64,000 nucleotides of DNA. Origin: Sphaerisporangium perillae. GTDB taxonomy: Bacteria; Actinomycetota; Actinomycetes; Streptosporangiales; Streptosporangiaceae. The position numbers were made by a program, and so were the translations under genes. The notes under the pieces are model-generated. The model searched no databases. It was given only the letters and a program-made list of their open reading frames with translations, and was not told the DNA's origin. The stretch covers positions 1 through 64,000 of the forward strand of contig NZ_JALLPO010000033.1 in assembly GCF_023276435.1 (NCBI RefSeq), in the 5' to 3' direction. This document shows positions 54,131-63,984 of this stretch, one piece after another (position 1 is the stretch's first letter; each line of letters starts with the position of its first letter).

Positions 54131-55129
54131 TCAGCGGCGCGGCCCGCAACTGCCCCGGACGATCAGTTCGGTGGGCAGCGTGACCGTGCGCGAGCGGCGC
54201 CCCTCGCGCAGGACCAGCTCGGCCGCGCGGTAGCCCATGTCCTGGGCCGGCTGGGAGATCACCGTGAGCGGGGGATGGCAGAGCTCCGCCCACGGCACGT
54301 CGTCGAACATGATCAGCGACACGTCGCGCGGCACGCGGAAGTCGAGCTCCCGCGCCGCCAGGACGGCCGCCTCGCCGAGCACGTTCCCCCCGGCCAGCAC
54401 GGCGGTGAGGTCGGAGCGGTGCTGCAGCAGCCCGGCGGCGGCCGCGTACGCCGAGTCGCGGGTGGCGTGCGCGTGCACGATCAGCTCCTCGTCGACCGGC
54501 ACGCCGAGCGCGGCCAGCGCCTCGCGGAAGGCGCGCACGCGCTGCGCCTGCCCGTGCCGGGCGAGGAAGGCGATGCGCCGGTGCCCGAGACCCGCGAGGT
54601 ACTCCACGGCGGTGCGGACTCCCGTGCGGTCGTCGGTGACCACCGCGGGGACGTTCTCGCGGCCGGGCACGGGTCGCTCGGCGAAGACCACGCCGAGCCC
54701 GGCGCGGAAGGCCGGCCCCCACATCTCGCCGTCGCCGGACGGCACCGCGATCACCCGCTCCACGCTCTCCTCGATGAGCGTGCCGATCAGCTCGGCCTCC
54801 CGCTCGGGATCGTCGCCGGTGGTGCCGATCATCACCGGCTCGCCCGCCGACTGGGCGCAGGCGAGCACCCCGTCGGCCAGCCGGCCGTAGAAGATGTCGG
54901 TGATGTCGGGAACGAGCAGCCCGATGCCGCCGGTGCGCTGCCGGCGCAGGTTCCGTCCGAGGGCGCTCGGGCGGTAGTCCAGCCGCGCGGCGGCGGCCAG
55001 GACCTTCTCCCTCGTCGCCGGGCTCGCCGACCCGGTGCCCGACAGCACGCGCGAGACGGTGGCGACTCCGACCTCCGCCGCCTCGGCCACGTCCTTGATG
55101 GTCGCACGGCGCTGCCCGTCACTCCTCAT
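54131..55129 (-). CDS. LacI family transcriptional regulator
   Basis: 332 aa. N-terminal LacI helix-turn-helix with ATIKDVAEAAEVGVATVSRV (about 9-28) and hinge YRPSALGRNLR; periplasmic-binding-like effector domain from about 62 (GGIGLLVPDITDIFYGRLAD). Effector probably a sugar. Divergent from the msiK ABC ATPase. A LacI-type operator TGGAAACGATTCCA covers its own start codon, so it probably autoregulates, and may control msiK. Confidence 0.93.
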   Translation of the reverse strand: MRSDGQRRATIKDVAEAAEVGVATVSRVLSGTGSASPATREKVLAAAARLDYRPSALGRNLRRQRTGGIGLLVPDITDIFYGRLADGVLACAQSAGEPVMIGTTGDDPEREAELIGTLIEESVERVIAVPSGDGEMWGPAFRAGLGVVFAERPVPGRENVPAVVTDDRTGVRTAVEYLAGLGHRRIAFLARHGQAQRVRAFREALAALGVPVDEELIVHAHATRDSAYAAAAGLLQHRSDLTAVLAGGNVLGEAAVLAARELDFRVPRDVSLIMFDDVPWAELCHPPLTVISQPAQDMGYRAAELVLREGRRSRTVTLPTELIVRGSCGPRR

Positions 55130-55142
55130 GGAAACGATTCCA
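55129..55142. promoter_or_regulatory. LacI-type operator TGGAAACGATTCCA
   Basis: 14-bp near-palindrome with the central CG typical of LacI/GalR operators, overlapping the lacI-family start codon. A further palindrome TCCATGGA is at 55151-55158. Confidence 0.7.
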
Positions 55143-55215
55143 TCATAGATTCCATGGAGAAGCCAAGGCAGAGGGGTGTTCCGAAGAGTGTGAGAAGCCT
55201 ATATTCCAGAAGGGC

Positions 55216-55295
55216 TTGACAGTGATGTCCGGTTCCGGTGAGATTCATGAAAACGTATCCACCTCCGGCGGCACCCGGACGCACGAAGGACTGTC
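55216..55295 (+). promoter_or_regulatory. msiK promoter and leader
   Basis: TTGACA at 55216-55221 and GAGATT at 55240-55245 (18-bp spacer) form a likely housekeeping promoter. The leader has a hairpin TCCGG 55264-55268 / CCGGA 55275-55279 just before the GAAGGA ribosome site. An msiK RNA motif is known in actinobacterial msiK leaders; I cannot confirm a match. Confidence 0.55.
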
Positions 55296-56516
<1,221 letters not shown>

Positions 56517-56601
56517 ACCCGGCGCCTCAAGGGCCGCTGACCGAGGCCACTCGGCCGGCGGCCGGCCCGAGAGGCCGATAACTCAGAACTCCCTTCCCAA
56601 C

Positions 56602-56644
56602 GAGAGACCCCCGCCGTGCACCCCTCCCACGGCGGGGGTCTCTC
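56602..56644. terminator. 17-bp perfect-stem terminator
   Basis: Positions 56602-56618 pair exactly with 56628-56644 (arms begin GAGAGACCCC), 9-nt loop. It lies 86 bases past the msiK stop. Short T-rich run follows (TCTCCATTGG). The strongest hairpin in the window. Confidence 0.9.
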
Positions 56645-56721
56645 CATTGGTCAAGTCGGCGAAAACCGTCCCCGATCTTTGGGTAATTCGCGTGCGCCGG
56701 GCGGCGGCCATTCGGCTCAAG

Positions 56722-56739
56722 TGGATACAACGGTATCCA
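56722..56739. promoter_or_regulatory. Palindrome TGGATAC-N4-GTATCCA
   Basis: Perfect 7-bp arms, 56722-56728 / 56733-56739, about 70 bp before the surface-protein start. Probable operator of that gene; regulator unknown. Confidence 0.6.
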
Positions 56740-56808
56740 TCGACATGTCGCTCGGTAGCCGGGCGATGTTTCTCATGGCCCGAATCATTGTCCATCGGGG
56801 AGTCCTGA

Positions 56809-57744
56809 ATGGCTCGGAAATATACGATACCTATTCTTCTGGCGGCGACGCTCGCTAGCGGAGCCGCGACGAGTACGGTCGCGATGGCGGCCGTGGACAC
56901 CCAGGCGCTGCGGTCGGCCGGGTACCGGCTGCCCGCTCAGCCGGACACCACGCCGCCGACCGCGCCGACCAACCTTCGCCTGTCCGAGCGTGGCCACTGG
57001 TGGATCACGCTGGCCTGGGACCCCTCCAAGGACGGGCCCGACTACCCGGTGCATCCGGGTGTGGTCGCCTACGACATCTACCGCAGCGGATCGCCGTTCC
57101 GGCTGATCGCGAGCGTTCCGGCCAACGTCCTGACGTACACCGACAGAGTGTCGATCTGCGAGACGGTGTCCTACTACGTCCGGGCGAGGGACGCGGCGGG
57201 AAACGTGTCGCCGCCCAGTAATGTCGTGAATCGTCCCGGTCGGGAGAAGTGCGACCATAAAGACGAGCACGACAAGCAGGACAAGCACGAAAAGCAAGAC
57301 GAAACAGATGTGGTGACCACCGAGCCTGAGTCGTTGAACAAAGTCGATAAATTCGACAGGTACGACAAGTCGGACAACCATCATTCCGACGACGACGACG
57401 AGATCATCAAGGCCGACAGGTTCCTCCACCTCGAGAATGCGAACGACCACGGCGGCGGTCACCACAACTCGGACCGTGACCACCACTACGGCGGCCACGA
57501 CTTCGGCGGGCACGAAGGCGGGCCCGGGGGCGAGGAATCCGGGGCGGAGGCGTCCGGCGGCCACAAGGGTGGTGGGCACGCGGGCGGCGGTCACGAGGCC
57601 GGCGGGCAGCAGGCGGCCAGGAGCCTGCCCTTCACGGGCGCGCCCGTGGCAGCGGTGGCCGGAGTGGGCAGCGCCCTGCTCGTCGCCGGAGCCGCCGGTG
57701 TCCTGATCTCGGTCCGGCGCCGCCGAACCACTGGTGCGCGCTAG
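56809..57744 (+). CDS. LPFTG cell-wall anchored protein with FnIII and His-rich region
   Basis: 311 aa. Signal peptide (YTIPILLAATLASGAATSTVAMA), fibronectin type III-like domain at about 48-142 (TPPTAPTNLRLSERGHWWIT to DAAGNVSPPSNV), charged Lys/Asp/Glu stretch with DKQDKHEKQDE units, then a His/Gly/Asp-rich region (about 205-262; GGGHHN, HHYGGHDFGGHEGG) likely to bind metals such as zinc or nickel. C-terminal sortase signal LPFTG followed by a hydrophobic helix and RRRR. Displayed on the cell wall. Overlaps the next gene by 11 bp. Confidence 0.88.
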   Translation: MARKYTIPILLAATLASGAATSTVAMAAVDTQALRSAGYRLPAQPDTTPPTAPTNLRLSERGHWWITLAWDPSKDGPDYPVHPGVVAYDIYRSGSPFRLIASVPANVLTYTDRVSICETVSYYVRARDAAGNVSPPSNVVNRPGREKCDHKDEHDKQDKHEKQDETDVVTTEPESLNKVDKFDRYDKSDNHHSDDDDEIIKADRFLHLENANDHGGGHHNSDRDHHYGGHDFGGHEGGPGGEESGAEASGGHKGGGHAGGGHEAGGQQAARSLPFTGAPVAAVAGVGSALLVAGAAGVLISVRRRRTTGAR

Positions 57745-59494
57745 ACGACGACGCCGGGTCGTCGCCGGTTCGCTCGCCTCCGTGGTCGTCCTGGCGTCGT
57801 CCGCGGGATGGTCGGTGCATCGGGGCCTCGGCGTCCGCGACCACCTGCAGGCGACCAGGGACGCCCTGGTGCATCTCCGCGCGGTGATGAGCGCCCGTGA
57901 CCTCGACCGGATCCGCGTGACGCTGGCCGACGCCCACCGTCACGCGGCCGAGGCACGGCGCCTCACCAGCGGGCCGGACTGGTCGCTGCTGACCCATCTG
58001 CCCGTGGTCGGAGACGGCGCCACGACCGTGCGGGGCCTGGCCGAGTCCGCCGCCGAGATCACCGACGTGCTGACCGGCGTCCAGGGTACCGGCACGTCAC
58101 TCCTCACGGCGGGGTCGGGCTCCACCGACGACGTACATCAGCTCCTGGACGGTCTGAAGGCGGCGGCACCGGTTCTCGACGGTGCCACCGCCCGGCTCAC
58201 GCGAGCGCACGGCGACCTGATGGCCACCCCGGCTCGCACCGGGGTGGCCTCCGTGGACCAGGCACGGGCCGCGGCCCTGTACGAGCTGGACCGGCTGCGC
58301 CGCTGGATCGGCGGTGCGGCCACCGCCGCGAACCTGATCCCGCCGATGCTGGGCAACGACGGCCCCCGCCGCTACTTCCTGGCCTTCCAGACCAACGCAG
58401 AATCGCGGGGAACCGGCGGCCTCGTCGGCGCCTTCGGCATCCTTTCAGCCGACCACGGCCGCATCCACGTCACGCGGCTGGCCGCCAACAACGGCCTGGG
58501 CACCAGCGCCCGCCCCGTCATCGACCACGGCCTGGAGTTCCGCGCCCGGTACGGCCCGGCCGCGACCCGGCTGCTCTCCGCTTCCAACGTCTCCCCGCAC
58601 TTTCCCTACGCCGCGAAGACCTGGGCCGCTCTGTGGCAACGCCAGAGCGGCCGGCGGCTGGACGGCGCCATCGCGCTCGACCCGGTCGCCCTGTCCTACC
58701 TGCTCGGCCTGATCGGGCCGGTCACCCTCCCCGGCGGCGAGAAGGTCAGCGCCACGAACGTCGTCGATCTGACCGAGCGCGCCGCCTACGCCCGCTTCCC
58801 CGATCCCCTGGAGCGCAAGCGGTACCTCATCTCGATCGCCACGACCGTCAGCGAGGCGCTGCCCAAGTCCTTCGACGAGCCTTCCCGGATGCTGCCCGTG
58901 CTCAAGCCCATGCTGGAGGAGCGCAGGGTCCAGATCTGGAGCCGCCATGACGCCGAGGAACGGCGCCTGTCGGCCACCGTGCTCGGCGGCGTGCTGCCGC
59001 GCCGGCCCGGGCCGTACGCGGCGCTGGTGGTCAACAACTCGGCCGGCGGCAAGCTCGACTACTACCTGAACCGCTCCCTCGAGTACGAGCTCGGCCCCTG
59101 CCAGGACGGGCGGCGGTCCACGACGGTGCGAGTGCGGCTCACCAACGACGTGCCGAGCGAGCCGCTACCCTCCTACGTCACCGGCAGGCTGGACGACCCC
59201 GGGCACCCTCATCCTGTCGGGTCCAACCTGTTGTGGGTGTCGCTGTACGCCGGGGTGGGGGCCGAGATCAGGTCGGCGTCGCTCGACGGCCACCGGCTTT
59301 CGGTCATCAGCGAGGTCGAGCGCTCGCATCCGGTGTACTCCACCCTGCTGGAGCTCGGCCCGAGGCAGTCCAGGACGCTGGAGTTCGGCCTGGTGGAGCC
59401 CGCCTCCGGAGCCTCACCGGTGGTTCCGGTGCAGCCTCTGGCCCGTCCCCAGTACACCCGGGTCGTCCCGGACCGGCACGGCTGCAACCCCTGA
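57734..59494 (+). CDS. DUF4012 family cell-envelope protein
   Basis: 586 aa, GTG 57734 overlapping the LPFTG gene. N-terminal membrane anchor (RRRRRVVAGSLASVVVLASS). DUF4012 core: NDGPRRYFLAFQTNAESRGT then GGLVGAFGIL near 208-237, and DGAIALDPVALSYLLGLIGP near 310-329. Common in actinobacterial envelope or exopolysaccharide clusters; biochemical activity unknown. Context (surface protein before, polysaccharide genes after) supports an envelope role. Confidence 0.9.
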   Translation: MRARRRRRVVAGSLASVVVLASSAGWSVHRGLGVRDHLQATRDALVHLRAVMSARDLDRIRVTLADAHRHAAEARRLTSGPDWSLLTHLPVVGDGATTVRGLAESAAEITDVLTGVQGTGTSLLTAGSGSTDDVHQLLDGLKAAAPVLDGATARLTRAHGDLMATPARTGVASVDQARAAALYELDRLRRWIGGAATAANLIPPMLGNDGPRRYFLAFQTNAESRGTGGLVGAFGILSADHGRIHVTRLAANNGLGTSARPVIDHGLEFRARYGPAATRLLSASNVSPHFPYAAKTWAALWQRQSGRRLDGAIALDPVALSYLLGLIGPVTLPGGEKVSATNVVDLTERAAYARFPDPLERKRYLISIATTVSEALPKSFDEPSRMLPVLKPMLEERRVQIWSRHDAEERRLSATVLGGVLPRRPGPYAALVVNNSAGGKLDYYLNRSLEYELGPCQDGRRSTTVRVRLTNDVPSEPLPSYVTGRLDDPGHPHPVGSNLLWVSLYAGVGAEIRSASLDGHRLSVISEVERSHPVYSTLLELGPRQSRTLEFGLVEPASGASPVVPVQPLARPQYTRVVPDRHGCNP

Positions 59495-59582
59495 CATGCT
59501 CTAACGCCGGTACCGGCAGAAAAGCTTAAAGAGAAGCGCGTCGTGAGCGGTCCCCCGTTGAAGCCGATCTACCGTTGCCTTC

Positions 59583-60296
59583 ATGGAGCGTTCGCCAGAA
59601 TTCGCAGAAACCGGTCGGGTTGTGCAGATCCCGCCGTCAGAGGGCCAGACGCATGCTCCGTCAGGACGGCCACACGTACGAGTGGTGTCTGCGGCACGGC
59701 ATGACACGCCTTTCCGCATGTTGTTCGTGTGCACGGGCAACCTCTGCCGCTCTCCGATCGCCGAGCGCCTGACCCGCGCCGCACTCGCCCGTCACTCGGC
59801 CATCGTGGTGGAAAGCGCCGGCACCCACGTGAGGCCAGGGGAGAGGATGACCTCCAAGGCGGTCCGCGCTCTGGAGAAGGCGGGGGTGCGGGCAGCGGAT
59901 TCCGTGGCGCGGCAGCTCACCTCCCAGATGATCCGGGAGGCCGATCTCCTCCTGGTGGCCACACGGGCGCACCGGGCGTGGGTGGTCTCCGAGTGCCCGC
60001 GAGCCGTGGGACGGGTGTTCACCATCGCCGAGTTCGGCGCCCTGGCCGATGTCGTCTCCGCGGTCGAGGTCACCTGTCACGATGATCTCGTAAGGCGGGC
60101 CAGCACGCTGGTCACCGAGGTGCAGGCTCTCCGCGGGCTGGTCCAGGTGGACCAGCCCGACATCCCTGACCCCTACGGTGGTTCAGCACGTGCCTACCGG
60201 GCGACCGTCCGGCGCGTCCAGGCGGCGCTGGCGTCCCCGATCGCGATACTGACCGCCGAGGTCACACGCCGACCAGAGGTGCCGGCTGCTCGTTGA
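59583..60296 (+). CDS. Low-molecular-weight protein-tyrosine phosphatase
   Basis: 237 aa from ATG 59583 (TACCGT at 59571-59576, leaderless type); a shorter start at 59718 would begin MLFVCTGNLCRS. Catalytic C-x5-R-S loop FVCTGNLCRSPIAE at about residues 48-61, general acid Asp in DIPDPYGGS near 197. Wzb/Ptp-like enzymes remove phosphate from the Tyr tail of BY-kinases; the convergent gene is such a kinase, overlapping its 3' end by 35 bp. The 45-residue N-terminal extension is unusual. Confidence 0.92.
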   Translation: MERSPEFAETGRVVQIPPSEGQTHAPSGRPHVRVVSAARHDTPFRMLFVCTGNLCRSPIAERLTRAALARHSAIVVESAGTHVRPGERMTSKAVRALEKAGVRAADSVARQLTSQMIREADLLLVATRAHRAWVVSECPRAVGRVFTIAEFGALADVVSAVEVTCHDDLVRRASTLVTEVQALRGLVQVDQPDIPDPYGGSARAYRATVRRVQAALASPIAILTAEVTRRPEVPAAR

Positions 60297-61638
60297 CGTC
60301 TGTTCGGTACTCGCCGTATCCGTAGACTTCGCCTGACTTGTGGGGGACGAAGTTCAGCACGGCTCCGACCAGGTGCGCGTTGACGGACGACAGCAGCTCT
60401 CCGGCTCGGGTGACGTTCTCCCGCCGGGTCTTGCCGCACTTCGCGACGAGCAGTACGTCATCGCAGGTCGCCGCGAGAGCGGCGGCGTCGGTGACGGGAA
60501 GCAGCGGCGCGGTGTCGATGATCACGATGTCGTAGTCGGCGGTGAGCCCATTGATCAACTTGCGCATTTCCTGCGAACCGAGCAGCTCGCTCGGGTTCGG
60601 GGGAATCTTGCCGCTCGGCAGTACAGATAGCCTCGGCTCGCCCCAGCTCTGCACGGCGTCCGGCAGCTCCACGTCGCCGACCAGCACGTCGGTGAGACCC
60701 ACCGCCCCCTCGATCCCGAGGTAGGCCGGCACATGTGGCCGGCGCAGGTCGCCGTCCACCAGGATCACCCGCCATCCCGCGTGCGCGAACGTGATGGCGA
60801 GGTTGGTGGCGACCGACGTCTTGCCCTCACTGGGCAGGCAGCTGGTGACCACGAGCGATCGCGGCTTGTGGTCGACGCTGACGAAGCGCAGATTCGTGCG
60901 CAGCGAGCGGAACGCCTCTGACCTGGACGATTGCCCATCGTGGCGAAGGATCAGAGGGTAACGTCGCGCATCGCGCTCGTACCCGATCACTCCGAGAACC
61001 GGGCTGTTCGACAGCCTGCGCAGCTCTTCTATCGACGTGACGGCGGTGTCCAGAACCTTGCGGACGGCGATCGCGCAGGCGGCGACCATCAGTGCGATGA
61101 GGAGGGCGATCGCCAGGTTGAGGAGCGGCCGGGGGCTCACCGGCTTCTTCGGGACTCCTGCCTGGTCCACCACGGTGACCTTGACGGTGGCCGGGCTGTT
61201 GGGAGTGACCCGCTCCATCTGGTCTATCAAGCGGGTGAACGCGGTCCCGAGGGCGTTGGCCAGCCGCGCGGCACGGGCGGGGTCGCCGTCGGTCACCGTG
61301 GCCTGGAGGATCACCGTGTCCGGCACGGCTTCCGCCGTGACGTTCGCCAGCAGCCGCCGGATCTCGTCCTCCCCTGAGGCGACACGGCTGACCAGCTTCC
61401 GGCTGGTCAGCAGCCTGGCATAGGACTTCACCCTCTGCGCCGACAGCAATGCGGCCTGGTAGGCGGTGGCGGTGCTGGTCTCCTTGTCGTGGGCCGACAC
61501 GAGCATGGACACAGTGGCCGCGTAGCGTGGCGGCGTCTTCGCGGTGATCACGAGCGCCGTGGCCGCCGCGAGGACCATCGAGAGCAGGATGAGCAGCCAG
61601 TTACTACGTGCAAGTCGTAGGTAGTAGAGCAGATCCAC
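60262..61638 (-). CDS. Polysaccharide co-polymerase / BY-kinase (Wzz-Wzc type)
   Basis: 458 aa from GTG 61638 (MDLLYYLRLARSNWLLILLS). Wzz-like N-domain with two membrane helices (about 14-35 and 175-200). Cytoplasmic kinase: Walker A SEGKTSVATNLA near 292, Walker A' VILVDGDLRRP near 315, Walker B IVIIDTAP near 397; C-terminal Tyr cluster VYGYGEYR (four Tyr) as autophosphorylation sites. Controls chain length or export of an envelope polysaccharide. 4 bp after the WecA-like gene in the same operon. Paired with the convergent phosphatase. Confidence 0.94.
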   Translation of the reverse strand: MDLLYYLRLARSNWLLILLSMVLAAATALVITAKTPPRYAATVSMLVSAHDKETSTATAYQAALLSAQRVKSYARLLTSRKLVSRVASGEDEIRRLLANVTAEAVPDTVILQATVTDGDPARAARLANALGTAFTRLIDQMERVTPNSPATVKVTVVDQAGVPKKPVSPRPLLNLAIALLIALMVAACAIAVRKVLDTAVTSIEELRRLSNSPVLGVIGYERDARRYPLILRHDGQSSRSEAFRSLRTNLRFVSVDHKPRSLVVTSCLPSEGKTSVATNLAITFAHAGWRVILVDGDLRRPHVPAYLGIEGAVGLTDVLVGDVELPDAVQSWGEPRLSVLPSGKIPPNPSELLGSQEMRKLINGLTADYDIVIIDTAPLLPVTDAAALAATCDDVLLVAKCGKTRRENVTRAGELLSSVNAHLVGAVLNFVPHKSGEVYGYGEYRTDVNEQPAPLVGV

Positions 61639-61642
61639 CGGA

Positions 61643-62680
61643 TCAGCGCCTTTCGCGGATTTTTGATGGGTGGTTGGGGCGCAGGGCGGACGAATAGACA
61701 TGCACCCTCTGTGCCAGGCCAATGAGTACGAAGGCCACGCCGACCGTGGCGATGGTCAGGGTGAGCACCGGCGTCCACCGCAGGGCGCTCAGGAGACCCA
61801 GCGTGCCGGCGACGGCGGCGACGGCGGCGAGAGTGAGGGCTGTCAGCCTTGTGCTCAAACCGAGGTGGCGCAGGCGGTGTGACAGGTGGTCGGTGCCGCC
61901 GCTCAGCAGCGGACGGCCCGCCCGCTTTCGCGACACGAGCACCACACCCGTGTCGACGATCGCGACGAAGGTGGGCAGGATGAGTCCGGCGATCCCTGTC
62001 TCGGCACTCGTGCCGGTGACGAGCAAGGCGGCAGACGACGCCATGACGAATCCGATGAACAGTGACCCGGCATCGCCCATGAAAACCCTTGCCGGCGCCC
62101 AGTTGTGCCGCAGGAAACCCAGGCTGGCGAGGGCGAGCGTGACCAGGAGCAGTGCGAGCGTGGACTTGCCCTGCAGGGAGGCGGTCGCCGCGAGGCACGC
62201 GGCGCTGACCGTCGCGATGGCCCCGAGGGAGCCGTCCATGTTGTCGAGCAGGTTGAAGGAGTTGGTGATCACGATGATCCACAGTGCGGTGATGGGACCG
62301 TCCAGCCATCCCCCTGTGATCGACGCCTCGACTCCGCTCAGCACCACTCCGCCCGCCGCCATCGTTTCGACTGTCAGCCGGACGTGCAGCGACGACGGTG
62401 ATAGATCGTCGATCAGGCCCAGTACGGCCACTGCCGTGGCGGCGAGGATGATCGCGATGCATTGGCGATCGTCGAAGCCTGCCAGCACCACTATGGGGAG
62501 CGTCGTGCCGAGCACGATCGCGACACCTCCCAAGTAGGGGACAGGCTGTGCGTGAGCCTTGTGGCCGCCCGGGCGATCGGTGATGTCCCAGAGCAGCGCG
62601 AGCCGCCCCAGCACTCCGGTGGCTCCCGTGGCCAGCAGGAAGGCGGCCGCTGCCGCGATGAGGACGGTGCTTCCGTTCAC
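61643..62680 (-). CDS. WecA/MraY-like phospho-sugar transferase
   Basis: 345 aa from GTG 62680, which overlaps the epimerase stop by GTGA. About ten membrane helices. Family motifs: DRPGGHKAHAQPVPYLGGVA near 36-55, LGLIDDLSP near 87, NSFNLLDNMDGSLG near 139-152, FMGDAGSLFIGF near 202-213, and DHLSHRL near 256. Loads a sugar phosphate onto undecaprenyl phosphate to start polysaccharide repeat units at the membrane. Confidence 0.94.
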   Translation of the reverse strand: MNGSTVLIAAAAAFLLATGATGVLGRLALLWDITDRPGGHKAHAQPVPYLGGVAIVLGTTLPIVVLAGFDDRQCIAIILAATAVAVLGLIDDLSPSSLHVRLTVETMAAGGVVLSGVEASITGGWLDGPITALWIIVITNSFNLLDNMDGSLGAIATVSAACLAATASLQGKSTLALLLVTLALASLGFLRHNWAPARVFMGDAGSLFIGFVMASSAALLVTGTSAETGIAGLILPTFVAIVDTGVVLVSRKRAGRPLLSGGTDHLSHRLRHLGLSTRLTALTLAAVAAVAGTLGLLSALRWTPVLTLTIATVGVAFVLIGLAQRVHVYSSALRPNHPSKIRERR

Positions 62681-63669
62681 CGCTGTGACGCTGCCAGTTC
62701 GGCGCGGGCTTCCGCGATCGTCTCGGTCAGGACATCGTCCAGCGACCGCCGCGGCGTCCATCCAGTGAGCGCGTGGATCTTGGAGGTGTCGGGGACCCGC
62801 CGGACCATGTCCTCGAAGCCCGGGGCATAGGCCTCGTGATAGGGGATCATGTCGATGGCGGACGTGGAGCCGGTGTGCTCGATGACCAGCTTCGCCAACT
62901 CCAGGATGCTCACCTCGTCGGCGGAGCCGACGTTGAAGGTCTGTCCAAGCGCCGCGTCGTCGTCGAGCAACCGGAGCAACGCGTCGACGACGTCCGCGAC
63001 GTGAGCGAAGCAGCGGGTTTGCGTCCCGTCTCCGAAGACCGTGAGGGCCGTGCCCCGGAGTGCCTGCCGCACAAGGCGCGGGATGACCATGCCATAGGCG
63101 GGGCTTTGTCGTGGTCCCACGGTGTTGAACAGCCTGACGGTGATCGTGGGGAGGTCGCGTTCCCTGTGATAGGCGTTGGCGAGGATCTCGTCGACGGCCT
63201 TGGCCGTGCTGTAGGCCCAGCGCGCCACGGACGGGTTGCCCAGAACTCGGTCGGCGTCTTCTCTCAACGGTCCGGCGGAGTTCTTACCGTAAATCTCGCT
63301 GGTGCTGGCGAGCAGGATCTTCTTTCGATAGCGATGGGCCGCTTCGATGACGATTTCTGAGCCACGGATGTTGGTGACCAGTGACTTCAGCGGTTCCTCG
63401 ACGATCAGCTTGACGCCGACGGCCGCCGCCAGATGCACGACGACGTCACACTGGCGCATCAGTTCGCCGACGACGAATTCGTCGAGAATCGAACCCTGGA
63501 CGAAGTGGAGACGAGGATGGTGGTGCACATGGGACAGGTTCTCTATGCGTCCCGTGGAGAGATTGTCCAGGATTGTCACCGAATCGCCCCGGCCAAGTAG
63601 GGCGTCCACGAGATGTGAACCGACAAACCCGCTACCGCCGGTGATCAAATATGTCGCGCCACTAACAGT
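62677..63669 (-). CDS. NAD-dependent sugar epimerase/dehydratase
   Basis: 330 aa from TTG 63669, which has GAGAGGAG 5 nt upstream; GTG 63693 is an alternative. SDR extended type: GGSGFVGSHLVDAL near 12-25, STSEIYG near 123, catalytic YSTAK near 153-157, RLFNTVGPRQS near 183, and FGDGTQTRCFAHVADVVDA near 213. Fits UDP-glucuronate/GlcNAc epimerase or decarboxylase type enzymes. First gene of the WecA-like/BY-kinase operon. Confidence 0.92.
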   Translation of the reverse strand, partial: TVSGATYLITGGSGFVGSHLVDALLGRGDSVTILDNLSTGRIENLSHVHHHPRLHFVQGSILDEFVVGELMRQCDVVVHLAAAVGVKLIVEEPLKSLVTNIRGSEIVIEAAHRYRKKILLASTSEIYGKNSAGPLREDADRVLGNPSVARWAYSTAKAVDEILANAYHRERDLPTITVRLFNTVGPRQSPAYGMVIPRLVRQALRGTALTVFGDGTQTRCFAHVADVVDALLRLLDDDAALGQTFNVGSADEVSILELAKLVIEHTGSTSAIDMIPYHEAYAPGFEDMVRRVPDTSKIHALTGWTPRRSLDDVLTETIAEARAELAASQR

Positions 63670-63693
63670 CAACGTGACTCCTCTCCCGGACAC

Positions 63694-63984
63694 TCAGGAC
63701 CGTTCGGTCGGCGTGTCGCATATGGGGGACAGCGGAACATTATTGATAGCCGATTGCTACCCCGCTAAGGCAACGCGCTGTCTTGTATAGACTTGGCGTG
63801 CATTTTCATCGGTGCTGGCGGTACGAAGCCATGTATTCCACGAAAAGGATGACAAGGGGTATGTCCGCGCCGTAGCAAAGTGGCGTACATATGGCGGACC
63901 GAGTTCGTGTCCTTCTCGCTACGCTCCGCGCACTACCGGTAGCGTCCTGTCAAACGACCTTGCTGTAGTGGTGGGGGGACATGC
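63694..63984. other. Divergent promoter region of the polysaccharide block
   Basis: About 290 bp between the epimerase and the next gene, AT-richer (63730-63830). Must hold both promoters; no clear boxes or RNA recognised. Confidence 0.4.

Noticed and set aside
61548-62462. 304-aa minus-strand ORF inside the WecA-like gene
   Set aside because: Shadow frame; the WecA-like frame has all family motifs.
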